Part shown: in pieces, positions 44,160 to 52,023 of the stretch
Position numbering within the stretch: the stretch's first letter is position 1
Layout: the number at the start of each line of letters is the position of its first letter
The notes under the pieces: model-generated
What the model saw: the letters and a program-made list of their open reading frames with translations, nothing else
The model's database searches: none
What the model was told of the DNA's origin: nothing
Source of the DNA: Oceanobacillus_B kapialis
GTDB taxonomy: Bacteria > Bacillota > Bacilli > Bacillales > Amphibacillaceae
NCBI RefSeq assembly: GCF_042685265.1
Contig: NZ_JBHUMX010000010.1
Strand: one strand, 5' to 3'
Length of the DNA: 64,000 nucleotides
Translations under genes and position numbers: made by a program

Positions 44160-44194
44160 AAAAAGACAAGGTTCCTGACGGATTCCCTTGCCTA
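44160..44194 (-). terminator. Terminator of yaaL
   Basis: GGCAAGG and CCTTGTC pair around a 14-nt loop, followed by TTTTT on the minus strand. Confidence 0.75.
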
Positions 44195-44234
44195 TACAAA
44201 ATATTAATTTGCTATTCTGTGAGACTCTTTGTGG

Positions 44235-44450
44235 TTAGCGGTAGCTCATGGCACTGATTTTTCGATGCCTTGCCTCTCGGAGTAAGAATAAATAGTTTGC
44301 CTGGGCAAGGGCTTCTCTGTTTACTGCATGTGCCGGTCTTTCAATGCTTTGGTCAAGCAATGAAGAAATATGCTTCCATTCGCTTTCCAACCTGAAAATT
44401 GAATTCAATAATTGCTCATCTATATCGCTCTTTTTAATCTTTTTTGCCAT
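44235..44450 (-). CDS. yaaL: YaaL, DUF2508-family protein
   Basis: This 71-residue helical protein (AKKIKKSDIDEQLLNSIFRLESEW) belongs to the small DUF2508 family of Bacilli and has no known function. ATG 44450 lies 6 nt after AGGTGG. It directly follows recR, as in B. subtilis. Confidence 0.9.
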   Translation of the reverse strand: MAKKIKKSDIDEQLLNSIFRLESEWKHISSLLDQSIERPAHAVNREALAQANYLFLLREARHRKISAMSYR

Positions 44451-44467
44451 GTGTCCCACCTAATCCC

Positions 44468-45064
44468 CTACAAATCTCTTCTGCCTTCAAGTGCCTTCGA
44501 TAAGGTTACTTCATCCGCATATTCTAGATCGCCTCCGACTGGCAACCCATGGGCAATACGTGTTGTACGCACTCCTGATGGTTTAACAAGGCGGGAGATA
44601 TACATTGCGGTTGCCTCTCCCTCAATATTAGGGTTTGTCGCAAGTATAAGCTCTTTCACCTCTTCATCTTTAAGACGGTTGATCAAGTCTGGTACATTAA
44701 TATCTTCTGGGCCAATTCCGTCCATTGGAGAAATTGCCCCATGTAAAACATGATATTTACCATGGAATTCCTTCATCTTTTCCATTGCGATAACATCCTT
44801 AGGGTCCTGAACCACGCAAATAATCGATCCGTCTCTTGATGTATCCTGACAGATGGAGCATGGATCCTGGTCCGTAATGTGGCCACATACCGAACAATGC
44901 GTTAATTCACGTTTGGCATTTACGAGAGCCTTGGCAAAATCCATCACGTCATCTTCTTTCATATTCAAAACAAAAAATGCCAGTCGGACAGCTGTCTTCG
45001 GTCCAATCCCCGGCAATTTTGTAAAACTGTCAATTAGTTTAGAAATTGGTTCTGGATAATACAT
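44468..45064 (-). CDS. recR: Recombination protein RecR
   Basis: This 198-residue protein has a helix-hairpin-helix (LPGIGPKTAVRLAF), a C4 zinc motif (CSVCGHITDQDPCSIC), a Toprim domain starting ICVVQDPKDVIAME, and a Walker-B-like end. It forms a clamp with RecO/RecF to load RecA. ATG 45064 gives exactly the B. subtilis length; two adjacent Met codons follow GGAGG. Confidence 0.97.
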   Translation of the reverse strand: MYYPEPISKLIDSFTKLPGIGPKTAVRLAFFVLNMKEDDVMDFAKALVNAKRELTHCSVCGHITDQDPCSICQDTSRDGSIICVVQDPKDVIAMEKMKEFHGKYHVLHGAISPMDGIGPEDINVPDLINRLKDEEVKELILATNPNIEGEATAMYISRLVKPSGVRTTRIAHGLPVGGDLEYADEVTLSKALEGRRDL

Positions 45065-45183
45065 CATTTTCCTCCTAGAAGCGACACACAAGCAAGGACT
45101 TGGATTATTAGATGCTTATCCATTCCTTACCCGTTGGCCAGCATGCTGCCACCTCGCTTCAAAGGTGGCAGTTCTGGTTAAAA

Positions 45184-45504
45184 CTAGAACATTCCAGGCA
45201 TATTTAATCCTTTAGTAAATTGTCCCATCGTGTCATTCGTTTTATCTTCAATTTGTTTAAGCACATCATTTGTTGCAGTAAGAATTAAATCCTGAAGCAT
45301 TTCAATATCATCTGGATCTACAACTTCTTCCTTAATCTGCACGTCTGTGATTTCTTTTTTACCATTTGCAAAAACAGTAACCATTCCACCACCTGCTGAC
45401 GCTTCAAACGTCATTTCATGCAGCTCATCCTGTGCCTGCATCATTTTCTTTTGCATCTTTTGCATTTGTTTCATCATTCCGCCCATATTTCCCATACCTT
45501 TCAT
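45184..45504 (-). CDS. ebfC: YbaB/EbfC-family nucleoid-associated protein (YaaK)
   Basis: This 106-residue protein has a Met/Gln-rich helical start (GNMGGMMKQMQKMQKK) and the conserved GGGMVTVFANGKKEITDVQI. Homologues are dimers that bind DNA. It lies in the conserved dnaX-ebfC-recR unit, which supports recombination and replication restart. Confidence 0.95.
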   Translation of the reverse strand: MKGMGNMGGMMKQMQKMQKKMMQAQDELHEMTFEASAGGGMVTVFANGKKEITDVQIKEEVVDPDDIEMLQDLILTATNDVLKQIEDKTNDTMGQFTKGLNMPGMF

Positions 45505-45563
45505 GGAAAAACGCCTCCTTTAATTTAAACTTGCTAGCATTATCTTACCAAACTTTAGTAAAG

Positions 45564-47258
45564 CTAATCATGTATTTCAATCAGATCATCTCCAACGAGC
45601 TTTCTGGCTTCCTCTACAAGTGGATCAACCTGGGGTTCCTCTGAATCATTACTCTTTTCTTGCTTACTTAAATAATCTGCTCTAATTTCCTGCCAGTTCT
45701 TCTCTGGTATCGGAATGATAGTCAGCTGCTTGCTCAGCACACTTGCCAGCACGGATTCCACCGTTTCTCTGTTATCAAGGAATAAAGAGCAGTGAATCTC
45801 GTACTTAAACGCAACAACAATCGCCTGATCTGAAGCTGCGACTGGCTTGCTATCCTGTATGGTAGCATGAGCTGGAGCATTTGATGATTTAAGTCTGGAA
45901 AGGAAATTGGCCCATTGACCGTGCACATTTTTTAAAGCTGCTTTTTCAGCCTGCTTTAATACATCTCGAATACGCTCATTCGGAATTTTATAGCTGTTTT
46001 TCGTAGCCCTGGCTTGCGGTCTCCGCTGTTCTCTAGGAGCAGCAGCCTGCACAGCAGCTGGAGGGTTTTGTTTTAATGCAGCTACTTCCTTCTCTAAAGT
46101 CGCGAGCTTACTCGTCAGTTTCATAACCGCCTCAGAGTCAGCCTGCTTTTCCCCAACGGGACCCTCTACCTGTTGCGGGGCATTTGTGAGTGATAGAATA
46201 GCGATTTCAATAAATACTTTCGGACTGTTCGTCCACTTCATTTCTTGCTGGCATTGATTCATTTCCATAATCGCCTGCTGTACCCACTGAATGGAAACAG
46301 CTTCTGCCAGAGAAGTAAAGCTTTCATCTGTTCTTGCTCGCTCTAACAATCCCTCAAGGGCTGGAGCGCTTTTGAACAACAGAAGATCACGCAGGAAGTA
46401 AATCATGTCATAGACAAAACGGCCTGGGTCCTTCCCTCGGCTAATCAATTCGTCCAACTGCTTCAATGCATGCTGTACATCTTGTTGATACATGGATTGC
46501 ACTATATCGGTCAAGATCTGTTGAGACACTCCGCCTGTAACAGCAAGGACATCCTCCAGTTCTACCTTCTCCTCACTATAGGAAATGGCTTGATCAAGGA
46601 TGCTTAAGGCATCACGCATTCCGCCTTCTGCAGCGAGGGCGACGGTATCCAATGCTTCCTGGGAAACAGCAATCCCTTCCGCTTCTACAATTGATTGCAT
46701 ACGTTCCACAATCGCTGTATTCGTAATTGGCTTAAAATCAAACCTTTGGCATCTTGAGAGAATGGTTAGCGGAATCTTGTGTGGCTCTGTTGTTGCAAGA
46801 ATAAAGACTACATGCTTTGGTGGCTCTTCAAGTGTTTTTAAGAGGGCATTAAAAGCATTCGTAGAGATCATATGCACTTCATCGATTATATATACTTTAT
46901 AAGGAACAGAGCTGGACGCGTACTTTACCTTATCCCTTATATCACGGATATCCTCCACACTTGTGTTGGAGGCAGCGTCAATTTCAATAACATCTGAGAT
47001 AGACCCATCCTGAATCCCGCGACATGCCGCGCATTCATTACAGGGTTCCTTTACAGGCGCCTGTTCACAGTTTATTGTTTTGGCAAAAATCTTTGCAGCA
47101 CTTGTTTTCCCTGTCCCACGTGGCCCAGAGAATACATAAGCATGCGAAAACTTCTCCTGCACAATCGCATTTTGAAGTGTACGTGTAATATGTGTTTGTC
47201 CGACGACGTCCTGAAATTTTCTGGGACGCCAAACGCGATACAATGCCTGATAGCTCAT
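45564..47258 (-). CDS. dnaX: DNA polymerase III gamma/tau subunit
   Basis: This 564-residue clamp-loader ATPase has Walker A GPRGTGKTSAAK near residue 45, a C4 zinc module (CEQAPVKEPCNECAAC), DEVHM and the SRC sensor LSRCQRFDF. The C-terminal region (residues ~370-564) binds DnaB/PolC in the tau form. I see no A-rich programmed frameshift site. It is followed by ebfC. Confidence 0.98.
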   Translation of the reverse strand: MSYQALYRVWRPRKFQDVVGQTHITRTLQNAIVQEKFSHAYVFSGPRGTGKTSAAKIFAKTINCEQAPVKEPCNECAACRGIQDGSISDVIEIDAASNTSVEDIRDIRDKVKYASSSVPYKVYIIDEVHMISTNAFNALLKTLEEPPKHVVFILATTEPHKIPLTILSRCQRFDFKPITNTAIVERMQSIVEAEGIAVSQEALDTVALAAEGGMRDALSILDQAISYSEEKVELEDVLAVTGGVSQQILTDIVQSMYQQDVQHALKQLDELISRGKDPGRFVYDMIYFLRDLLLFKSAPALEGLLERARTDESFTSLAEAVSIQWVQQAIMEMNQCQQEMKWTNSPKVFIEIAILSLTNAPQQVEGPVGEKQADSEAVMKLTSKLATLEKEVAALKQNPPAAVQAAAPREQRRPQARATKNSYKIPNERIRDVLKQAEKAALKNVHGQWANFLSRLKSSNAPAHATIQDSKPVAASDQAIVVAFKYEIHCSLFLDNRETVESVLASVLSKQLTIIPIPEKNWQEIRADYLSKQEKSNDSEEPQVDPLVEEARKLVGDDLIEIHD

Positions 47259-47557
47259 AATAAAAATCCCCTCTATGATCTCTTTTTAATTATACTCTAT
47301 TTACAGGGTGAATGTGAACCATAGCGAGCGAAGAATTACGAACAAAAGGTAGGGGTGCTTATTTTTACATGAAAAGGGGTCTATGGTTAATTGGAAGACT
47401 GCCTGCCATGGTTCAAATTTTGAACCATGGTAAATTAATAAATGAACTCGTGCCTGACTCACTATAGTCATCTCTATTTTTCTTCTAGTTAATTCTGTTT
47501 TGCCTGCTTCCTATTTTCCTATATAATATATACAAACTTGCTTGAAGGAGACTAATA

Positions 47558-48124
47558 ATGACTATTTTACAAGATATTTTATCCTATAATGAAGAATTTG
47601 TAGCTAATAAAGAATATGAAGCCTATCAGCGTGGCAAAGTTCCTAATAAACGTTTATTAATTCTAGCCTGTATGGATACCAGATTAGTTGAGCTTTTGCC
47701 AAAGGCAATGAATGTTAGGAATGGCGATGTTAAAATTTTGAAAACAGCAGGGGCCCTTGTTTCCCATCCTTTTGGCAGTATCATGCGAAGTATTTTGGTT
47801 GGTGTTTACGAGCTAGGCATTGACGAAATTTGCGTCGTCGGACACCATGACTGTGGCATGGCTGGAATTCAAGTAGATAAAACCCTTCAGAAAATGAAGG
47901 ATCGTGGCATAACAGAGGAAAAGCTAGATACACTCCAGTATTCTGGTATAGATTTTGAAGAATTCCTAGAAGGCTTTGATGATGTGGAAGAAAGTGTAAA
48001 ACATAGTGTTTCCACCGTTAACAATCATCCATTATTACCAACCGATGTCCCGGTGCATGGACTAGTCATTAACCCAGACACAGGAAAACTAGATCTTGTT
48101 GTCGATGGATACAAAGCTGAGTAA
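47558..48124 (+). CDS. Beta-class carbonic anhydrase
   Basis: This 188-residue protein has the zinc and catalytic residues C38, D40 and R42 (CMDTR) and H96, C99 (HHDCG). It interconverts CO2 and bicarbonate. A TTGCCT-16 nt-TATAAT promoter precedes it (about 47500-47530). It lies between dnaX and the SRP RNA gene, where B. subtilis has no gene, and is read on the plus strand. Confidence 0.93.
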   Translation: MTILQDILSYNEEFVANKEYEAYQRGKVPNKRLLILACMDTRLVELLPKAMNVRNGDVKILKTAGALVSHPFGSIMRSILVGVYELGIDEICVVGHHDCGMAGIQVDKTLQKMKDRGITEEKLDTLQYSGIDFEEFLEGFDDVEESVKHSVSTVNNHPLLPTDVPVHGLVINPDTGKLDLVVDGYKAE

Positions 48125-48156
48125 GATGAAAAGCATAGAACGAAAGGTGAACATAA

Positions 48157-48196
48157 AGAAAGCCTTCAATCCATAATGGATTGAAGGCTTTCTTAT
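48157..48196. terminator. Bidirectional terminator between carbonic anhydrase and SRP RNA genes
   Basis: GAAAGCCTTCAATCC and GGATTGAAGGCTTTC form a perfect 15-bp stem around ATAAT, with T-rich flanks on both strands. Confidence 0.9.
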
Positions 48197-48204
48197 TTAT
48201 GTAT

Positions 48205-48473
48205 GCCGTGCACCCATCGTTGATTTGACAACCCTATGCGTTACCTAAGTTCATGGCTCAGCCCAGGCGTCCCCGCGGCACACAGAGATAACCACTTACT
48301 GCTGCTTCCTTCCGGACCTGACAGGGTTCGTGGGTCCCTGTTGCGCAGGACCTGGACGTCAACACCAATCCCTTAGGGCAGACCATAAAGTCGCCAAACC
48401 TAGGATGGGAATTCGGCCTCGCTATAGCGGATTGCGAGTACAGGGCACCGCTACCTCCCCGCTTAGCACGACA
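48205..48473 (-). ncRNA. ffs: Signal recognition particle RNA, large Bacillus type (scr)
   Basis: The minus-strand RNA contains the 5' domain GGGGAGGTAGCGGTGCCCTG and the apical SRP core GTCAGGTCCGGAAGGAAGCAG with the GGAA tetraloop and asymmetric loop. Its ends pair through GTCGTGC / GCACGGC. Length of about 270 nt fits the B. subtilis 6S-like scRNA with an Alu domain. Together with Ffh it targets nascent membrane proteins. It lies between tadA and dnaX as usual. Confidence 0.95.
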
Positions 48474-48479
48474 TTACTT

Positions 48480-48508
48480 ATTATAACGACTTTTTTAATA
48501 GAATGCAA
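48480..48508 (-). promoter_or_regulatory. SRP RNA promoter
   Basis: TTGCAT (48503-48508), 17 nt, and TATAAT (48480-48485) precede the RNA start by about 7 nt. Confidence 0.75.
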
Positions 48509-48549
48509 TGATTGTCCTATGCAAAAATATGGCAATAGATCAAAATCAA

Positions 48550-49023
48550 TTAATCCTTCTCATTTCTCTTTCGTTTTCTTAGCTCACGAAAGAAATCACG
48601 CAAGAGAGTGCCACATTCCTCTTCCAACACACCACTAGTCACCTCAACCTGATGGTTAAAGCGTTCCTCCTCTAATAAATTCATCAACGTACCTGCACAG
48701 CCTGCTTTTGGATCAGGCGCACCATATACTACCCGTTTAATCCGCGACTGCACAATAGCACCAGCGCACATAGGGCATGGCTCCAGTGTCACATAGAGTG
48801 TGCAGTCTTCTAAGCGCCAACTTCCTATTTTTTTATTTGCTTCCTCTATTGCAATGAGCTCTGCATGTGACAACGTAGTTTGAGAGGCTTCGCGTTCGTT
48901 AAAACCAGTAGCTATGACCTCATCTTGAAAAACAATGACAGCACCAATGGGTACCTCCCTTTTAGCTCCTGCCTTTTTTGCTTGTTTCATTGCCTCATAC
49001 ATATACTTTTCATCCATGTTCAT
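48550..49023 (-). CDS. tadA: tRNA-specific adenosine deaminase TadA
   Basis: This 157-residue enzyme converts A34 to inosine in tRNA-Arg(ACG). The zinc and catalytic residues are in HAELIAIEEA and PCPMCAGAI. I chose ATG 49023 (MNMDEKYM), which follows AAGGTG; the frame extends 11 residues further without a site. Confidence 0.96.
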   Translation of the reverse strand: MNMDEKYMYEAMKQAKKAGAKREVPIGAVIVFQDEVIATGFNEREASQTTLSHAELIAIEEANKKIGSWRLEDCTLYVTLEPCPMCAGAIVQSRIKRVVYGAPDPKAGCAGTLMNLLEEERFNHQVEVTSGVLEEECGTLLRDFFRELRKRKRNEKD

Positions 49024-49101
49024 ACATAACACCTTCTTAAGTTTGAAATAATTCAAATAGGCAATACATAAAATATGTCGTAAAAAAGGAGTTGCTATTT
49101 T

Positions 49102-49635
49102 ATGAAAGCGTCACTTGATAATACAGCTGTATTATTTGTAGATATTATAAACCACTTCGACTTTGATGGTGGCGACGATCTACTCGCCAATACAAAAGAA
49201 ATCTTACCGAATATGAAAAGACTGCGTCAATATGCCAAAGAGAATGATCTACCAATTATTTATATAAACGATCATTACGGTTTTTGGCAGGCAGATTTCA
49301 AGAAAATAACAGACTTCTGTCAGAATGAAAAAAGCCAAGAAATAATCGACGCGATTGGACCAGACGAGGGTGATTATTTTCTTATTAAACCACAGCATTC
49401 CGGGTTTTTCCAGACTCCTCTTCAGGCACTGTTAACAGAACTTGGTAAAAGCCACTTAATTATTTCCGGATTTGCTGGTGACATTTGTATCTTGTTTACA
49501 GCTAAGGATGCGCATATGTATAAATTTGATTTAACAATTCCTAAGAACTGCATGGCTTCTGAAGACAAGCAAACAAACGATTATGCCCTGTATCTAATGG
49601 AATCTGTAATGAAAGCAGATATCGAACCATTCTAA
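49102..49635 (+). CDS. yaaI: Isochorismatase-family cysteine hydrolase (YaaI-like)
   Basis: This 177-residue protein has the catalytic Asp in AVLFVDIINHF (D14) and nucleophilic Cys in SGFAGDICILF. The family hydrolyses isochorismate, nicotinamide or related amides; the substrate here is unknown. The terminator after it shares its 3' arm with the ribosome-binding site of sleL. Confidence 0.88.
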   Translation: MKASLDNTAVLFVDIINHFDFDGGDDLLANTKEILPNMKRLRQYAKENDLPIIYINDHYGFWQADFKKITDFCQNEKSQEIIDAIGPDEGDYFLIKPQHSGFFQTPLQALLTELGKSHLIISGFAGDICILFTAKDAHMYKFDLTIPKNCMASEDKQTNDYALYLMESVMKADIEPF

Positions 49636-49637
49636 TA

Positions 49638-49699
49638 GCATAAAAGAATCCCCTTCTTCATATTTTGTCAGTAGGACATCTATGAAGGAGGGGATTTTT
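49638..49699 (+). promoter_or_regulatory. Terminator/RBS hairpin with embedded sigma-E-like promoter of sleL
   Basis: AATCCCCTTCTTCAT (49647-49661) pairs with ATGAAGGAGGGGATT (49682-49696), 15 bp with one G-U, loop 20 nt, then TTT to 49699 and ATG at 49700. The 3' arm carries the GGAGGGG site of sleL. GCATAAA (49638-49644), 14 nt, and CATATTTT (49659-49666) resemble a sigma-E promoter whose start (~49673) would lie in the loop. Confidence 0.6.
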
Positions 49700-50989
49700 A
49701 TGCAAATTCACGTGGTCGAACCAGGACAGACCTTGTATGAAATAGCAAATACATATAGCACTTCGATCGCTGCTATAACAGAAGCAAATGAACTGGATGC
49801 ACCAAATAACCTTGTGGTAGGGCAGGCGTTAGTCATCCCAATAATTGGCCGCTTTTACTTCGTTCAACCAGGTGACAGCCTGTTTTCAATTGCTCAACGA
49901 TTTAATACAACACCAGAGGAGCTGGCCCAAATCAACCAATTTCCTATTGGGAATGTTCTTCCAGTAGGATTCCGCCTATACATCCCTCAGCAGCCACAGA
50001 GAAGTATTCAATCCGCCGCATACATTGAGCCAATGGGCGACACAGTCTCACAAACATTAGAAACCGCTGCAAGAAAAAATTCACCCTATTTAACGTATCT
50101 TTCTATTTTCAGTTATAACGTAAACCGTGATGGTACGCTAACACCTCCACCACTTAATGGCTTAGCAGAAATTGCTGCAGAAAATAATACGGCGCTAATG
50201 CTTGTGGTAACGAATCTTGAAGAAGGAGCTTTTAGCGCAGAGCTTGGCCGTATAATATTAACCGTGCAGGCAGTTCAAAATACCTTGCTGGACAGCATCG
50301 TAAATGTAGCAGAGGAAGTCGGATACACAGATATTCACTTTGATTTTGAATTTCTTCGTGCTGAGGACAGGGAAGCCTATAATACATTTTTACGGAGGGC
50401 AAAGGGGCGCTTTTCTCAAGCAGGTTTAATGATGTCTACTGCACTTGCTCCCAAAACAAGTGGAACACAATCCGGACAATGGTATGAAGCACATGATTAC
50501 GCTGCACATGGCGAAATTGCAGACTTTGTTGTCCTGATGACCTATGAGTGGGGCTATAGCTACGGACCGCCTCTAGCAGTTTCTCCTTTGGATGAAGTAA
50601 GACGTGTAGTGGAATATGCGCTAACTGAAATGCCTGCTGAGAAAATTATGCTTGGACAGAATTTGTATGGGTATGATTGGACACTTCCATATGAAGAAGG
50701 CGGAGAGGCAGCACGCGCAGTAAGCCCCCAGCAAGCTATTACAATTGCCAGAGAGAATAATGCAGAAATACAATTTGATCCGGGATCACAAGCACCCTTT
50801 TTCATCTATACAGATAATGAAGGAAATCAGCATGAAGTATGGTTTGAGGATGCCAGATCGATTCAGGCAAAGTTTAATTTAATTAAAGAACTAAATTTAC
50901 GAGGCATCGCCTATTGGAAGCTAGGCCTGTCCTTCCCGCAAAATTGGCTCTTACTCAACGATCAATTTGATATAGAAAAAATAGTATAG
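49700..50989 (+). CDS. sleL: Spore cortex N-acetylglucosaminidase SleL (YaaH), LysM plus GH18
   Basis: This 429-residue protein has two LysM domains (residues ~1-48 and ~50-97) and a GH18 catalytic domain (~105-420) with DIHFDFEFLR in place of the DxxDxDxE motif, where the final acid is the catalytic one. SleL cuts cortical fragments during germination and is deposited in the coat in the mother cell. ATG 49700 is set by GGAGGGG; the upstream ATG at 49682 would have no site. Confidence 0.95.
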   Translation: MQIHVVEPGQTLYEIANTYSTSIAAITEANELDAPNNLVVGQALVIPIIGRFYFVQPGDSLFSIAQRFNTTPEELAQINQFPIGNVLPVGFRLYIPQQPQRSIQSAAYIEPMGDTVSQTLETAARKNSPYLTYLSIFSYNVNRDGTLTPPPLNGLAEIAAENNTALMLVVTNLEEGAFSAELGRIILTVQAVQNTLLDSIVNVAEEVGYTDIHFDFEFLRAEDREAYNTFLRRAKGRFSQAGLMMSTALAPKTSGTQSGQWYEAHDYAAHGEIADFVVLMTYEWGYSYGPPLAVSPLDEVRRVVEYALTEMPAEKIMLGQNLYGYDWTLPYEEGGEAARAVSPQQAITIARENNAEIQFDPGSQAPFFIYTDNEGNQHEVWFEDARSIQAKFNLIKELNLRGIAYWKLGLSFPQNWLLLNDQFDIEKIV

Positions 50990-51002
50990 TTTCCTGTTGA
51001 AC

Positions 51003-51028
51003 AAAAGCGCAAATGCCCGTTTACAGTC
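51003..51028. repeat. Truncated left end of the AAAAGCGCA repeat
   Basis: ACAAAAGCGCAAATGCCCGT resembles the first 20 bases of the element at 25891 and then stops. It lies just after the sleL stop codon. Confidence 0.45.
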
Positions 51029-51089
51029 GTTGGGAAAAGTTCGGATATGACAAGGGATCTTCTTACTTTTTTAGTGATTGCATACTTAA

Positions 51090-51117
51090 AAGGGCTGGAA
51101 CGTAACGTTCCAGCCCT
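51090..51117. terminator. Bidirectional terminator between sleL and the PfpI gene
   Basis: AGGGCTGGAACGT and ACGTTCCAGCCCT make a perfect palindrome. Its arm GGGCTGGAACRTAAC is shared with the left end of the composite repeat at 17186. Confidence 0.8.
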
Positions 51118-51134
51118 TCTTTAGTTAGCTTCTA

Positions 51135-51650
51135 TTATTTTAAAAGATTTAGGGATTCGCGGTTAAATGCCGGGATATCATCTGGCTGACGGCTTGTAAC
51201 CAACTGATTCTGACATACTGCTACTTCCTCATCCACTACTGTCGCACCAGCATACTCCATATCAACCTGAATGGATTTAAAGCCTGTTGCTTTGCGTCCT
51301 TCTAATGTTTTTGCTGTAATGAGTAGCTGTGGACCGTGGCAGATTGCGAATACCGGTTTCTTTTCATCCATAAAGTGTTTAGCAAACTTCACAAAACGAT
51401 CATCTGCACGTAATTGGTCTGGTGAAAAACCACCTGGGATGAATAATGCATCGAAATCGCTTGGATTTACATCATCAATGCCATAATCCACTGTTACAGT
51501 TTCTTCATTATTTTTCCCTGTAACTTTAGCACCTTTTTCCTTTTCAATGGTAACTACTTCATGGCCAGCATCTTTAAATGCTTTAGCTGGATCCGTGTAT
51601 TCTACATCTTCAAACATGTTTGTAAGCACTGTTGCGATTTTTTTACCCAT
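51135..51650 (-). CDS. PfpI/DJ-1-family protein (putative protein deglycase or stress protein)
   Basis: This 171-residue class I glutamine-amidotransferase-like protein has the nucleophile Cys104-His105 in FAICHGPQLL and the conserved LFIPGGFSPDQLR. Related B. subtilis protein YraA/YfkM is a general stress protein. Hydrolase or deglycase activity is possible but not shown. Confidence 0.93.
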   Translation of the reverse strand: MGKKIATVLTNMFEDVEYTDPAKAFKDAGHEVVTIEKEKGAKVTGKNNEETVTVDYGIDDVNPSDFDALFIPGGFSPDQLRADDRFVKFAKHFMDEKKPVFAICHGPQLLITAKTLEGRKATGFKSIQVDMEYAGATVVDEEVAVCQNQLVTSRQPDDIPAFNRESLNLLK

Positions 51651-51741
51651 GAATTATCCGCTCCTTTTAGTAGTATTACATAAATAGATGTTCCCATTTT
51701 GTTGAAAATAAAACATCCTGCATGGGTAATTACCGCAAAAA

Positions 51742-52017
51742 GAGGGTGGGACATTACTACATCATCTATGCTTAAATACGATTAATAAGCTTAAGCACCG
51801 CTTCGGCAGAACACTTCGCTTTCCACGGGCACGGCCTCAGCCTCCTCGTGGGAAGGGCACCACTGCGGGGTCTTCGGACTCGTGCTATTCCCGTTGGAGT
51901 CTCCGCGTTCTGCCTACGCTAAAATAAGAAAACCCGAACTAGGCAAACCTTTATTAACGGATTTGCAAGATAGTTCGGGATTTCATGTGTTAAGAGAACT
52001 TTTGTCTCAGCCTCTTT
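51742..52017. repeat. Composite palindromic dispersed repeat, copy 2
   Basis: This ~276-bp copy starts GAGGGTGGGACATTAC and ends TGTCTCAGCCTCTTT. Inside it shares GCACCGCTTCGGCAGAACAC, CTTTCCACGGGCACGGC, ACTGCGGGGTCTTCGGA and the CCCGAACTA...TAGTTCGGG hairpin with copy 1. On the minus strand this hairpin plus TTTTC would terminate acsA, whose stop codon is 7 bp away. Confidence 0.88.
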
Positions 52018-52023
52018 CATCGA

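Noticed and set aside
47142..47324. Short frame over the dnaX start
   Set aside because: It is antisense to dnaX and carries no start signal; the 47259-47557 gap holds only promoter-like sequence of the carbonic anhydrase gene.
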